NCBI RefSeq assembly: GCF_030687495.1
Contig: NZ_CP117435.1
Location: forward strand, 4,220,501 to 4,284,500
Direction of reading: 5' to 3'
From: Pseudomonas sp. FP453
GTDB taxonomy: Bacteria; Pseudomonadota; Gammaproteobacteria; Pseudomonadales; Pseudomonadaceae
DNA length: 64,000 nt
Shown here: positions 27,989 to 37,022 of the stretch, one piece after another
Numbering within the stretch: the stretch's first letter is position 1
How the letters are laid out: each line of letters opens with the position of its first letter
Translations under genes and position numbers: made by a program
The notes under the pieces: model-generated
Told to the model about the DNA's origin: nothing
What the model saw: only the letters and a program-made list of their open reading frames with translations
The model's database searches: none

Positions 27989-29761
27989 ATGTGCGGATTA
28001 GCTGGCGAGTTACGTTTTGATCACAGACCTGCCGACCTGGCAGCGATAGAACGCATCACCCACCACTTGGCCCCCCGAGGCCCCGATGCCTGGGGTTTCC
28101 ATGCCCAGGGGCCGGTTGCGCTGGGCCATCGACGCCTGAAAATCATGGACCTGTCGGACGGCTCGGCCCAACCGATGGTTGACGCCCACTTGGGCCTGTC
28201 CCTGGCCTTCAACGGCGCGATCTACAACTTCCCGGAACTGCGCCAAGAGTTGGAAGCCCTGGGCTACGCCTTCTATTCCGGCGGCGACACCGAAGTGCTG
28301 CTCAAGGGCTACCACGCCTGGGGCGAAGCGCTGCTGCCCAAGCTCAACGGCATGTTTGCCTTTGCCATCTGGGAGCGCGATGCCCAGCGCCTGTTCATCG
28401 CCCGTGACCGTCTCGGTGTGAAGCCGTTGTATCTGTCGCGTACCGGCCAGCGTTTGCGCTTTGCCTCGGCGTTGCCGGCACTGCTCAAGGGCGGCGATAT
28501 CAACCCGATCCTCGATCCGGTGGCGCTCAATCATTACCTGAACTTCCACGCCGTGGTGCCGGCACCGCGCACCTTGCTCGCAGGCATCGAAAAGCTGCCG
28601 CCAGCAAGCTGGATGCGCATCGACGCCAGCGGCAAGACCGAGCAGAAAACCTGGTGGACCCTGCCCTACGGCCCGCGTGAGGATGAGAAAAACCTGACGC
28701 TGGAAGACTGGACCGACCGCGTCCTCGACAGCACCCGCAAAGCGGTGGCCATCCGCCAACGTGCGGCAGTGGATGTGGGCGTGCTGCTCTCCGGTGGCGT
28801 CGACTCAAGCATGCTCGTCGGCCTGCTGCGGGAAGCCGGCGTGCAAGATCTGTCCACATTCTCCATCGGTTTTGAAGATGCCGGCGGCGAGGCCGGTAAC
28901 GAGTTCCAGTACTCCGACCTGATCGCCAAGCATTACGGCACCCATCACCACCAGTTGCGCATCGCCGAAAGCGAGATCATCGAGCAACTGCCGGCGGCGT
29001 TCCGCGCCATGAGCGAGCCGATGGTCAGCCACGACTGCATCGCCTTTTACCTGCTGTCGCGGGAAGTGGCCAAGCATTGCAAAGTGGTGCAGAGCGGCCA
29101 GGGGGCCGACGAACTGTTTGCCGGTTACCACTGGTACCCGCAGGTGGACGGCGCCACTGATCCGTATGCGGCCTATCGCGAAGCGTTTTTTGATCGCAGC
29201 TACGACGATTATGCCGCCACCGTCGCGCCGCAATGGCTGACCGCCAATGACGCCGCCGGCGACTTCGTGCGCGAACATTTCGCCATGCCCGGCGCCGATG
29301 CCGCCGTGGACAAGGCCCTGCGCCTGGACAGCACGGTGATGCTGGTGGATGACCCGGTCAAGCGGGTGGACAACATGACCATGGCCTGGGGCCTGGAAGC
29401 GCGCACGCCATTCCTCGATTACCGCCTGGTGGAACTGTCAGCCCGCGTGCCGGGCAAATTCAAGCTGCCCGACGGTGGCAAGCAAGTCCTCAAGGAAGCC
29501 GCACGCCGCGTGATCCCGAGCGAAGTCATCGACCGCAAAAAAGGCTACTTCCCGGTGCCGGGCCTCAAGTATTTGCAGGGCGACACCCTGAACTGGGTGC
29601 GCGAGCTGTTGCTGGACCCGAGCCAGGATCGCGGCCTGTTCAACCCCGCCATGCTCGACCGCCTGCTCACCGACCCGCAAGGCCAACTGACCCCGCTGCG
29701 TGGCTCCAAGCTGTGGCAACTGGCGGCGCTGAACCTGTGGCTCAGCGAACAAGGAATCTGA
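27989..29761 (+). CDS. N-acetylglutaminylglutamine amidotransferase (AsnB-like)
   Basis: A 590-residue class II glutamine amidotransferase of the asparagine-synthetase type. Cys2 (MCGLAGE) is the glutaminase nucleophile; the N-terminal hydrolase domain (1-200) is followed by an ATP pyrophosphatase domain with LLSGGVDSSML (about residue 265). In the NAGGN system it amidates the dipeptide to N-alpha-acetylglutaminylglutamine amide, a compatible solute made under osmotic stress. AAGGA stands 6 bases before the ATG. It is the first gene of a three-gene operon, 3 bases from the next. Confidence 0.93.
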   Translation: MCGLAGELRFDHRPADLAAIERITHHLAPRGPDAWGFHAQGPVALGHRRLKIMDLSDGSAQPMVDAHLGLSLAFNGAIYNFPELRQELEALGYAFYSGGDTEVLLKGYHAWGEALLPKLNGMFAFAIWERDAQRLFIARDRLGVKPLYLSRTGQRLRFASALPALLKGGDINPILDPVALNHYLNFHAVVPAPRTLLAGIEKLPPASWMRIDASGKTEQKTWWTLPYGPREDEKNLTLEDWTDRVLDSTRKAVAIRQRAAVDVGVLLSGGVDSSMLVGLLREAGVQDLSTFSIGFEDAGGEAGNEFQYSDLIAKHYGTHHHQLRIAESEIIEQLPAAFRAMSEPMVSHDCIAFYLLSREVAKHCKVVQSGQGADELFAGYHWYPQVDGATDPYAAYREAFFDRSYDDYAATVAPQWLTANDAAGDFVREHFAMPGADAAVDKALRLDSTVMLVDDPVKRVDNMTMAWGLEARTPFLDYRLVELSARVPGKFKLPDGGKQVLKEAARRVIPSEVIDRKKGYFPVPGLKYLQGDTLNWVRELLLDPSQDRGLFNPAMLDRLLTDPQGQLTPLRGSKLWQLAALNLWLSEQGI

Positions 29762-29764
29762 TCG

Positions 29765-31498
29765 ATGAAACCTCACGCAGCGGCCTACAGCCAACGCTTA
29801 CTCAAGGGCCAGGCGCCGTCCTACGAGCGCCTGCAAGCCCGGCTGGCCGAAGATGGCAGCCCGTTGAGCGCAGACCCTATTGCCGTGCATTGCGGTTGGG
29901 GCCGGTTATTGATCGGTCACACGTTTCCCGACCCGGCGAGCCTGGCCCAGGAACTGCTCAATGAGCAATCCGGCGAACGGGATATCGCGCTGTACGTGGC
30001 GGCGCCCCAGCAGATCCTCGGGATCGACCCGCAGCAGCTGTTTCTCGACCCCTCCGACACCCTGCGGCTGTGGTTCACCGACTATCGTCCGGCGACCCGC
30101 GTGTTTCGCGGCTTTCGTATCCGTCGGGTGCAAAGCGAGGCCGATTGGCTGGCCGTGAACCAGCTCTATCAAGGCCGGGGCATGTTGCCCGTGGATGCCG
30201 AACGCCTCACGCCGCGCCATCAAGGTGGCCCGGTGTATTGGCTGGCGGAGGATGAAGACAGCGGCGCGGTGATCGGCAGCGTGATGGGCCTCAATCACCA
30301 GAAAGCCTTTCACGACCCGGAAAACGGTTGCAGCCTGTGGTGCCTGGCGGTCGATCCGCAGTGCACGCGCCCCGGCGTGGGCGAAGTGCTGGTGCGCCAC
30401 CTGGTGGAACACTTCATGAGCCGTGGCCTGAGCTACCTGGACCTGTCGGTGCTGCACGACAATCGCCAGGCCAAGAACCTTTACGCCAAGCTCGGCTTTC
30501 GTGCGCTGACCACCTTTGCGATCAAGCGCAAGAACGGCATCAACCAACCGCTGTTCCTCGGCCCGGGTCCGCAGGCGGGGTTCAATCCCTATGCGCGGAT
30601 CATTGTCGAGGAAGCCCATCGGCGCGGCATTGACGTGCAGGTGGATGATGCCGACGCCGGTCTGTTCACCCTCAGCCACGGCGGACGCCGCGTGCGGTGC
30701 CGTGAATCGTTGAGCGACCTGACCAGCGCCATCAGCATGACCCTGTGCCAGGACAAGAGCCTGACCCACAAGGTGCTCAAGGCTGCCGGCCTGAAACTGC
30801 CGTCGCAGCAATTGGCGGGCAGTGCCGATGACAACCTGGAGTTTCTCGACGAGCACCAACGCATCGTGGTCAAGCCGCTGGATGGCGAGCAAGGCCAGGG
30901 CGTGGCGGTGGATCTACAAACGATTGAAGAGGTACAGCAGGCCATTGAAGCCGCACGCCCGTTCGACAGCCGCGTGCTGCTGGAGAGCTTTCACGAAGGC
31001 TTGGACCTGCGCATCCTGGTGATCGGTTTCGAGGTGGTCGCCGCTGCGATTCGCCGCCCCGCCGAAGTGACCGGTGACGGTCATCATTCCATCGGCGCGC
31101 TGATCGAAGCCCAGAGCCGTCGCCGCCAGGCCGCGACCGACGGTGAAAGCAAAATCCCCCTGGATGCCGAAACCGAACGCACCCTGCACGCGGCGGGCTA
31201 CGACTACAACAGCATCCTGCCACGGGGCCAGACCCTGGCCGTGCGCCGCACCGCCAACCTGCACACCGGCGGCTGCCTGGAAGACGTCACCGCCATCCTG
31301 CACCCCACGCTGGTGGACGCCGCCGTGCGTGCCGCCCGCGCCCTGGACATCCCCATGGTGGGCCTGGACCTGATGGTGCCCGCCGCCGACAAACCCGAGT
31401 ATGTGTTTATCGAAGCCAACGAACGGGCCGGGCTGGCCAATCATGAACCGCAGCCGACGGCTGAGCGTTTTGTGGATTTGTTGTTTCCCCATAGTTAG
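29765..31498 (+). CDS. ngg: N-acetylglutaminylglutamine synthetase (GNAT plus ATP-grasp)
   Basis: A 577-residue fusion. A GNAT acetyltransferase domain (about residues 110-260, with CLAVDPQCTRPGVGEVLVRHL as the acetyl-CoA loop) is followed by an ATP-grasp ligase domain (about 285-575, with FIEANERAGLANHEPQPT near the end). It makes N-acetylglutaminylglutamine from acetyl-CoA and glutamine before amidation by the AsnB-like partner immediately upstream (3-base gap). The pair is diagnostic for NAGGN synthesis. Confidence 0.92.
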   Translation: MKPHAAAYSQRLLKGQAPSYERLQARLAEDGSPLSADPIAVHCGWGRLLIGHTFPDPASLAQELLNEQSGERDIALYVAAPQQILGIDPQQLFLDPSDTLRLWFTDYRPATRVFRGFRIRRVQSEADWLAVNQLYQGRGMLPVDAERLTPRHQGGPVYWLAEDEDSGAVIGSVMGLNHQKAFHDPENGCSLWCLAVDPQCTRPGVGEVLVRHLVEHFMSRGLSYLDLSVLHDNRQAKNLYAKLGFRALTTFAIKRKNGINQPLFLGPGPQAGFNPYARIIVEEAHRRGIDVQVDDADAGLFTLSHGGRRVRCRESLSDLTSAISMTLCQDKSLTHKVLKAAGLKLPSQQLAGSADDNLEFLDEHQRIVVKPLDGEQGQGVAVDLQTIEEVQQAIEAARPFDSRVLLESFHEGLDLRILVIGFEVVAAAIRRPAEVTGDGHHSIGALIEAQSRRRQAATDGESKIPLDAETERTLHAAGYDYNSILPRGQTLAVRRTANLHTGGCLEDVTAILHPTLVDAAVRAARALDIPMVGLDLMVPAADKPEYVFIEANERAGLANHEPQPTAERFVDLLFPHS

Positions 31499-31533
31499 CT
31501 GAGTGCTTGAGAAGTGGGTTGCCTGACCTGGCC

Positions 31534-31602
31534 TCATCGCGGGCAAGCCCGCTCCCACAGGTTGATCGCATTCCAATGTGGGAGCGGGCTTGCCCGCGAT
31601 GA
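31534..31602. repeat. Pair of REP elements (CGCGGGCAAGCCCGC type)
   Basis: Two copies of TGTGGGAGCGGGCTTGCCCGCGATGA in opposite orientation, with their TGTGGGAG ends facing each other over 17 bases. They lie inside the NAGGN operon between the synthetase and peptidase genes, where they may stabilise or punctuate the mRNA. Confidence 0.9.
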
Positions 31603-31646
31603 GGCCCTTGAAGGCGCCCTCCCCCTTGACGCCAACAGGAGTCTTT

Positions 31647-32831
31647 ATGAGCCAAACCATCCCCGAACCCGACCTCAACTACCTGCAAAAAGTCCTCCTG
31701 GAAATGCTCGCCATTCCCAGCCCCACCGGGTTCACCGACACCATCGTGCGTTACGTCGCCGAGCGCCTGGAAGAACTCGGCATCCCCTTTGAAATGACCC
31801 GGCGCGGCACCATTCGCGCCACCCTCAAGGGCCAGAAAAACAGCCCCGACCGCGCCGTATCCGCCCACCTCGACACCATCGGCGCTGCCGTGCGGGCGAT
31901 CAAGGACAACGGCCGCCTGACCCTGGCGCCGGTGGGCTGCTGGTCCAGCCGCTTCGCCGAAGGCAGCCGTGTCAGCCTGTTCACCGACAATGGCGTGATC
32001 CGTGGCAGCGTGCTGCCGCTGATGGCCTCCGGGCATGCGTTCAACACCGCCGTGGATGAGATGCCGGTGAGTTGGGACCATGTGGAGCTGCGCCTGGACG
32101 CCTACTGCGCGACCCGCGCCGATTGCGATTCCCTGGGGATCAGCGTCGGCGACTATGTGGCCTTCGACCCCTTGCCCGAGTTCACCGAAAGCGGGCATAT
32201 CAGCGCCCGCCACCTCGACGACAAGGCCGGCGTGGCCGCCCTGCTCGCGGCGCTCAAGGCCATCGTCGACAGCGGCACGCCGTTGCTGATCGATTGCCAC
32301 CCGCTGTTCACCATCACCGAAGAAACCGGCAGCGGCGCCGCGGCCGCCCTGCCCTGGGACGTCAGCGAATTTGTCGGCATCGATATCGCCCCGGTCGCCC
32401 CCGGCCAGCATTCCAGCGAGCATGCGGTGAGCGTGGCCATGCAGGATTCCGGCGGGCCGTACGACTATCACCTGTCCCGGCACCTGCTGCGCCTGGCGGC
32501 GGACAACGACCTGCCGGTGCGCCGCGACCTGTTCCGTTACTACTTCAGTGACGCCCACTCGGCCGTGACCGCCGGCCACGATATCCGCACCGCGCTGCTG
32601 GCGTTTGGTTGTGATGCGACCCACGGCTACGAGCGCACCCACATCGACAGCCTGGCGGCCTTGAGCCGCCTGCTGGGCGCGTACATCCTCAGCCCGCCGG
32701 TGTTCGCCAGCGATGCACAACCGGCCCAGGGTTCACTGGACCGCTTCAGTCATCAGCTGGAACACGAGACGCAGATGGAGAGCGACACGCGGGTGCCGTC
32801 CGTGGACAGCCTGGTCGGTCAGAAAACCTGA
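31647..32831 (+). CDS. M42-type peptidase of the NAGGN osmoprotectant system
   Basis: A 394-residue metallopeptidase of the M42/M20-like group. Metal and active-site elements visible are SAHLDTIGA (about residue 75), the ARHLDDKAGVAAL Asp (about 193), ITEETGSGAA (about 230) and VGIDIAPV (about 252). Its constant place after the synthesis genes suggests processing or turnover of the solute dipeptide. I start at ATG 31647 (RBS-like AACAGGAG upstream); the longer in-frame start lies inside the REP repeat. Confidence 0.9.
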   Translation: MSQTIPEPDLNYLQKVLLEMLAIPSPTGFTDTIVRYVAERLEELGIPFEMTRRGTIRATLKGQKNSPDRAVSAHLDTIGAAVRAIKDNGRLTLAPVGCWSSRFAEGSRVSLFTDNGVIRGSVLPLMASGHAFNTAVDEMPVSWDHVELRLDAYCATRADCDSLGISVGDYVAFDPLPEFTESGHISARHLDDKAGVAALLAALKAIVDSGTPLLIDCHPLFTITEETGSGAAAALPWDVSEFVGIDIAPVAPGQHSSEHAVSVAMQDSGGPYDYHLSRHLLRLAADNDLPVRRDLFRYYFSDAHSAVTAGHDIRTALLAFGCDATHGYERTHIDSLAALSRLLGAYILSPPVFASDAQPAQGSLDRFSHQLEHETQMESDTRVPSVDSLVGQKT

Positions 32832-32900
32832 GGCTGGCAACTGCTGGTAACAAGGGCCCCGGCGCAGTAGCATCGCCGGGATTCCCCAGCCGAGGCTTGT

Positions 32901-33128
32901 ATGCTGATTCCCTACGACGCACTTGAAGTCGACACCCTGACCCGTCTGATTGAAGATTTCGTCACCCGCGACGGCACCGACAATGGCGACGACACGCCCC
33001 TGGAAACCCGCGTGCTGCGCGTACGCCAGGCGCTGACCAAAGGCCAGGCACTGATTGTGTTCGACCCCGAAAGCGAGCAATGCCAGTTGATGCTCAAGCA
33101 CGACGTGCCCAAGCATCTGTTCGACTGA
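32901..33128 (+). CDS. YheU-family protein (UPF0270)
   Basis: A 75-residue acidic protein that matches the YheU pattern: MLIPYDALEVDTLTRLIEDFVTRDGTD, then LE-RV--V---L--GQALIVFD. The function of the family is unknown. It is tail-to-tail with the csrA-family gene (5 bases apart). Confidence 0.85.
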   Translation: MLIPYDALEVDTLTRLIEDFVTRDGTDNGDDTPLETRVLRVRQALTKGQALIVFDPESEQCQLMLKHDVPKHLFD

Positions 33129-33133
33129 GAGAT

Positions 33134-33331
33134 TTACGGGCTGGTGGCGGCGGGGGTTTCTGCGGCTTGGCGTTCGCGGATTTTCTGATACACCTCGGCG
33201 CGGTGCACATTGACCCCCACCGGTGCCTCGACGCCGAATTTCACCTGGGAGCCGTTCAGCTCGATGATGTGCAAGGCGATGTCATCGCCGATGGAAATGG
33301 TTTCGCCTACAGCACGGCTGAGTACCAGCAT
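33134..33331 (-). CDS. csrA: Divergent CsrA/RsmA-family RNA-binding regulator
   Basis: A 65-residue CsrA-type protein that binds GGA motifs in mRNA leaders and represses translation. The RNA-contact residues are kept: Leu4 and Arg6 in MLVLSR, and Arg44 in [10 protein letters not shown]. The middle strand region ([19 protein letters not shown]) differs from the usual RsmA/RsmE form, and the tail is Ala/Thr/Pro-rich. Pseudomonas genomes carry several Csr/Rsm paralogues, and this is probably a minor one. A short AGGACA precedes the ATG. Confidence 0.88.
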   Translation of the reverse strand: MLVLSRAVGETISIGDDIALHIIELNGSQVKFGVEAPVGVNVHRAEVYQKIRERQAAETPAATSP

Positions 33332-33461
33332 GGCGGTTGTCCTTTAAGAGTGACAGGACCTTGACCATGCGTGATTGCGCGGGAGTACAGCAATGGCTTG
33401 CGGCAAAATCAGGCCAGACCTACACCCGCCGGTAATTTCCCTGACAGACCGCATTCCAAAC

Positions 33462-33564
33462 TGTGGGAGCTGGCTTGCCTGCGATGCAGGCACCTCGGTT
33501 TATCTGCTTGACCGCGGTGATGCTATCGCAGGCAAGCCAGCTCCCACACAAGCCAGCTCCCACA
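33462..33564. repeat. REPIN plus an extra half REP
   Basis: Inverted TGTGGGAGCTGGCTTGCCTGCGAT ends with the CACCTCGGT-type spacer, followed by a second truncated end (AGCCAGCTCCCACA). It lies between the csrA and SDR genes. Confidence 0.88.
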
Positions 33565-33594
33565 TTTGTACCGGTTTGCAACCTGAGACTGCGC

Positions 33595-34410
33595 TCAGGC
33601 CTTGCTCGCCTGCGCCTTGGCCCGCATCTTGTCGGCCATGGTGGTCATTTCGTCATACAGCAACTGCGGATTCTTCTGCTTCAGTGCCCATGCCATCCGC
33701 CCCTGTTCGTGGGGCAAGATCATGAATTCGCCTTCTGCCACACGCTGGTAGATGTAATCGGCAATCTGCGCCGCCGTGATCGGCGAGCTTTCCAGCAACT
33801 TGCCGACCTGCGCTTTCATCGCGGGCGTCGGCCCACGGAACGAATCCAACAGGTTGGTCTGGAAAAACGACGGGCACACCACGTGTACGCCGACTTCCTG
33901 TTGCTTGAGCTCCACCAGCAAGCTTTCCGACAAGGCCACCACGCCAGCCTTGGCCACGTTGTAGTTGCTCATGGCCGGCCCTTGCATCAGCGCGGCCATC
34001 GAGGCGATGTTGATGATGCGGCCCTTGCTCTTTTCCAGCAGCGGCAGGAACGCCTTGCAGCCCTTGACCACGCCCATCAGGTTGATCGCGATCTGCCAGT
34101 CCCAATCCTCCAGGGACAGCTCAGCGAAGAAACCGCCCGAGGCCACGCCGGCATTGTTGACGATCACATCGATGCCGCCGAGCTTCACTTCGCAGGCCTG
34201 GGCAAACGCCGTCAGCTGGCTGTAGTCGCGCACGTCGCAACGCTGGACGAAGCCATCGCCACCCGCCTCGCGCACGAGCTTGAGGGTTTCTTGCAGGCCC
34301 GGCTCACTGACGTCCGACAAGGCCAACTGCCAACCCTCGCGGGCCCAGCGCAGAGCGATTTCGCGACCCAGGCCGGACCCGGCGCCAGTGATCATCATGC
34401 GATTTTGCAT
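33595..34410 (-). CDS. Short-chain dehydrogenase/reductase
   Basis: A 271-residue SDR. The cofactor motif is TGAGSGLG (residues 8-15), the NNAG motif is at about 88, catalytic Ser is in NIASMA, and Tyr/Lys in YNVAK. The absence of a basic residue in the Gly motif and an acidic Asp at the end of strand 2 (ALSD) suggests NAD preference. It belongs to the SDR group with a long C-terminal tail (LKQKNPQLLYDEMT) common in Pseudomonas; the substrate is unknown. Confidence 0.88.
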   Translation of the reverse strand: MQNRMMITGAGSGLGREIALRWAREGWQLALSDVSEPGLQETLKLVREAGGDGFVQRCDVRDYSQLTAFAQACEVKLGGIDVIVNNAGVASGGFFAELSLEDWDWQIAINLMGVVKGCKAFLPLLEKSKGRIINIASMAALMQGPAMSNYNVAKAGVVALSESLLVELKQQEVGVHVVCPSFFQTNLLDSFRGPTPAMKAQVGKLLESSPITAAQIADYIYQRVAEGEFMILPHEQGRMAWALKQKNPQLLYDEMTTMADKMRAKAQASKA

Positions 34411-34727
34411 AGGAAGTTGCCTTGTGGTTCACGGAAGAAGTGATCGGCAGTGTAGCGAAGGTTTTTCCCACACCCACGCCCCATAAAGTTGCTGAATGCC
34501 CCAGGCAAACCCGCGACCGGGTCGGAGCGCCGGACAATGCACAAGTTCCATTTTTTTCAACTAAGCGCACGCATCAAAAGAAATAAGCAAGTTTGCGAAA
34601 AGCTTTAAAAAAACTTGGAATTTTCTGTGAGCTGGCACAGTCGGAGTTATTAAGGCGCCTGTCATTAAAGTGGCAGGCCTACCGATAAATAACCGGTCTT
34701 TGCAGAAGGCCTATAAGGAAGAAAACC
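34411..34727 (+). promoter_or_regulatory. Leader region of the DUF3309 gene
   Basis: A 317-base gene-free stretch. A hairpin GCCTGTC/GGCAGGC with an 8-base loop lies at 34657-34678, about 50 bases before the start codon, probably within the 5' leader. AT-rich sequence at 34575-34625 may be the promoter. No tested sigma consensus fits well. Confidence 0.35.
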
Positions 34728-34880
34728 ATGAGCCTCATTCTGATCATTATCCTGATCCTCCTGCTGGTCGGTGGCCTGCCGGTCTTCCCACACTCCCGTA
34801 ATTGGGGTTATGGCCCGTCGGGTATCCTCGGTGTGGTGTTGGTCGTACTGTTGGTGTTGTTGCTGCTCGGCCGGATATAA
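34728..34880 (+). CDS. DUF3309 small hydrophobic protein
   Basis: A 50-residue protein that I read directly. It consists of two hydrophobic helices (SLILIIILILLLVGGLPVF and ILGVVLVVLLVLLLLG) joined by a short polar turn (PHSRNWGYGPSG). This is the DUF3309 pattern, a small inner-membrane protein of unknown function. The RBS AAGGAAG lies 6 bases before the ATG. It has its own terminator. Confidence 0.9.
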   Translation: MSLILIIILILLLVGGLPVFPHSRNWGYGPSGILGVVLVVLLVLLLLGRI

Positions 34881-34890
34881 ACGGCAGGCA

Positions 34891-34922
34891 AAAAAAGAGG
34901 CCCTCTAGAGGGCCTCTTTTTT
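34891..34922. terminator. Bidirectional terminator
   Basis: Perfect palindromic stem GAGGCCCTCTAGAGGGCCTC flanked by six As and six Ts, placed between the convergent DUF3309 and LTA-synthase-family genes; it can serve both. Confidence 0.92.
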
Positions 34923-34934
34923 ATGCTCGGTTAG

Positions 34935-37022
34935 TTAGTCCGGCTTACCATCTACAACGCCAGCGGTGTTATCCAGCAGGCTCTTGGTCGCGGTCTGCAG
35001 GAACGACTCAAGCTTCTGCTTCAGTGCGGCCTCGTCCGGCGATTCAGGAATGACTTTACCGCTTGGGTTGGCACCCAATTCGAATTCCCACAACTTCGGT
35101 GGCATTTCCTTAGGCAATACCAACACGCGGTCTGCGGTGACCAAGGCCACGGTCTGATCGCTGCCCGAAGGCTTGATCACGCCAAAGCCCTTGTCGCCTT
35201 CCGGCAGGTTCAGCAAGTCCCGACCCCAGCACTGGTGCAGGGTATCGCCACCGAGGCGGCCCATGATGGTCGGCACGATGTCGATCTGGGTGCCCACGGT
35301 ATGGTCACGCTCGCCGAACTTCTCCTGCACGCCCGGTGCGATCATCAGCATCGGTACGTTGAAGCGGCCCAGGTCCATCTCGGTGATCTGCTGTTCGTTG
35401 CCAAAGCCGTGGTCGCCCACGATAACGAACAGGGTTTCCTTGAAGTACGGCTCCTTGCGGGCCTTTTCAAAGAACTGGCCCAGGGCCCAGTCGGAGTAGC
35501 GCATGGCCGTCAAATGCTCGTTGAGGCTGCCACGGTCGGTGACTTTCTCCACCGGCAATGGCGTCGGCAACGCGTACGGCGTGTGGTTGGACAGGGTTTG
35601 CAGCAGCGCGTAGAACGGCTTGCCGCCTTCGCGGGCCTTCAACTCTTCCAGGCCACGGTTGAACATGTCCTGGTCGGACACGCCCCACGTCGGGTCGGAG
35701 AACACCGGGTTGACGAAGTCGTTGCGCCCGATAAAGTTGGTCATCCCCTGGTTGCTGAAGAAGCCCGACTGGTTGTCCCAGGCGAAGTCGCCGTTGTAGA
35801 CATACACGTCGTCAAACTTGCGCGCGCTGAGCAGCTGCGGCAGGCCAGACAGCTTGTGGCTGCCTTCCGGGGTCTGCATCAGGTATTCGAAGCCCGGCAG
35901 GTTCGGGAAGCACGCCATAGTGGCAAACATACCCTGGTGGGTGTGGGTGCCGTTGGAGAAGAAGCGGTCGAACAGCAGGCCTTCCTTGGACAGTTTGTCG
36001 AAGTACGGCGTGATATTGCCCGGGCGATCCAGCGCGCCCACCGAGTGACCGGCGAAGCTTTCCATCAGGATCACGACCACGTTCTTGATCGGCAGCGTCT
36101 TCTCGGCCGGTGGCAGATAGTCACGGCGCACGGCGGCAGTGTCGGTGTCCACCAGCTTTTCCTGTGGCAGCACCAACATGTCGCGCACGGTCTGGGTCGC
36201 CAGCGACTGGTCCAGGGTGGCTTTCCAGATGTTCGAACGGTCTTCGGAGAAGCGCGACTTGGCCGCCGCGATCAACGACAACGTGCCATTAAGGCCCAGT
36301 TGGTTGGCGAAGTTGGAGTCGGTGGTGTACACGTCCCCCCAACGCAGCGGCGGGCCCTGGCGCAGGGTGCCACGGGCGGCGACCACGGCGATCAACAGGC
36401 AGACCACAAACACCGCGATGCGCGAATACCACGGCGCCACCTGGCGGGTGCTGATGGTACCCCCGCTGAACGGGCCACGCGGGCGCGTCGCACGGTCGGC
36501 GCCTTTGAACGCCATGCTCAGGATCAGCGTGCCCACGGCCCAGGCCAGCAGGTAGCGCACCACCGGGAAACCGTACCAGAGCATGCTCATCACGGTTTTC
36601 GGGTCTTCCTTCACATACTGGAAGACCAGGCCGTTGAGGCGCTGGTGGAACTCGCGGTAGAAGTCCATTTCCATCAGGCCGAGGAACAGCGCGATGCTGG
36701 ACGCAACGGTCAGCCAGACACGGAAGAACCCGCGCGCCGCCATGGCCCGTACGCTGAACAGTGCCAGCAGCAGCGGGATCAGCAGGTAGACCACCAGGCG
36801 AATGTCCAGGCGCAAGCCGTTGCCGAACGCTTCCAGGAAGGTCGAGGCCGGCGTGTCGAGGATCATTTCACGGTTGTAGACCAGCAGCGCCAGGCGCAGC
36901 AGGGAGAACATCACCATCATGACCAGTGCGCAAAGCAGCGTGTACGCCAGATGGGATTTGACGGTCGGTTGCAGCAGGCGATTTGAAGCTCGCTGCTGAT
37001 TCAGGGCGTCCGGGTTTGCCAT
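34935..37022 (-). CDS. LTA-synthase-family phosphoglycerol/phosphoethanolamine-type transferase
   Basis: A 695-residue inner-membrane enzyme. Five hydrophobic helices occupy about residues 20-210, followed by a periplasmic alkaline-phosphatase-fold (sulfatase) domain from about 310. Metal and nucleophile region: VVVILMESFAGHSVG, then GTHTHQGMFA (nucleophilic Thr candidate), and the metal site VGDHGFGNEQ. In Gram-negative bacteria such proteins usually add phosphoglycerol or similar groups to periplasmic glucans or other envelope glycans, rather than making lipoteichoic acid. Acceptor not evident. It is a single-gene unit. Confidence 0.88.
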   Translation of the reverse strand: MANPDALNQQRASNRLLQPTVKSHLAYTLLCALVMMVMFSLLRLALLVYNREMILDTPASTFLEAFGNGLRLDIRLVVYLLIPLLLALFSVRAMAARGFFRVWLTVASSIALFLGLMEMDFYREFHQRLNGLVFQYVKEDPKTVMSMLWYGFPVVRYLLAWAVGTLILSMAFKGADRATRPRGPFSGGTISTRQVAPWYSRIAVFVVCLLIAVVAARGTLRQGPPLRWGDVYTTDSNFANQLGLNGTLSLIAAAKSRFSEDRSNIWKATLDQSLATQTVRDMLVLPQEKLVDTDTAAVRRDYLPPAEKTLPIKNVVVILMESFAGHSVGALDRPGNITPYFDKLSKEGLLFDRFFSNGTHTHQGMFATMACFPNLPGFEYLMQTPEGSHKLSGLPQLLSARKFDDVYVYNGDFAWDNQSGFFSNQGMTNFIGRNDFVNPVFSDPTWGVSDQDMFNRGLEELKAREGGKPFYALLQTLSNHTPYALPTPLPVEKVTDRGSLNEHLTAMRYSDWALGQFFEKARKEPYFKETLFVIVGDHGFGNEQQITEMDLGRFNVPMLMIAPGVQEKFGERDHTVGTQIDIVPTIMGRLGGDTLHQCWGRDLLNLPEGDKGFGVIKPSGSDQTVALVTADRVLVLPKEMPPKLWEFELGANPSGKVIPESPDEAALKQKLESFLQTATKSLLDNTAGVVDGKPD

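Noticed and set aside
34633..34648. Sigma-54-like TGGCAC in the DUF3309 leader
   Set aside because: The -12 element at the required distance reads GAGT instead of TTGC, so the match is only to the -24 half.
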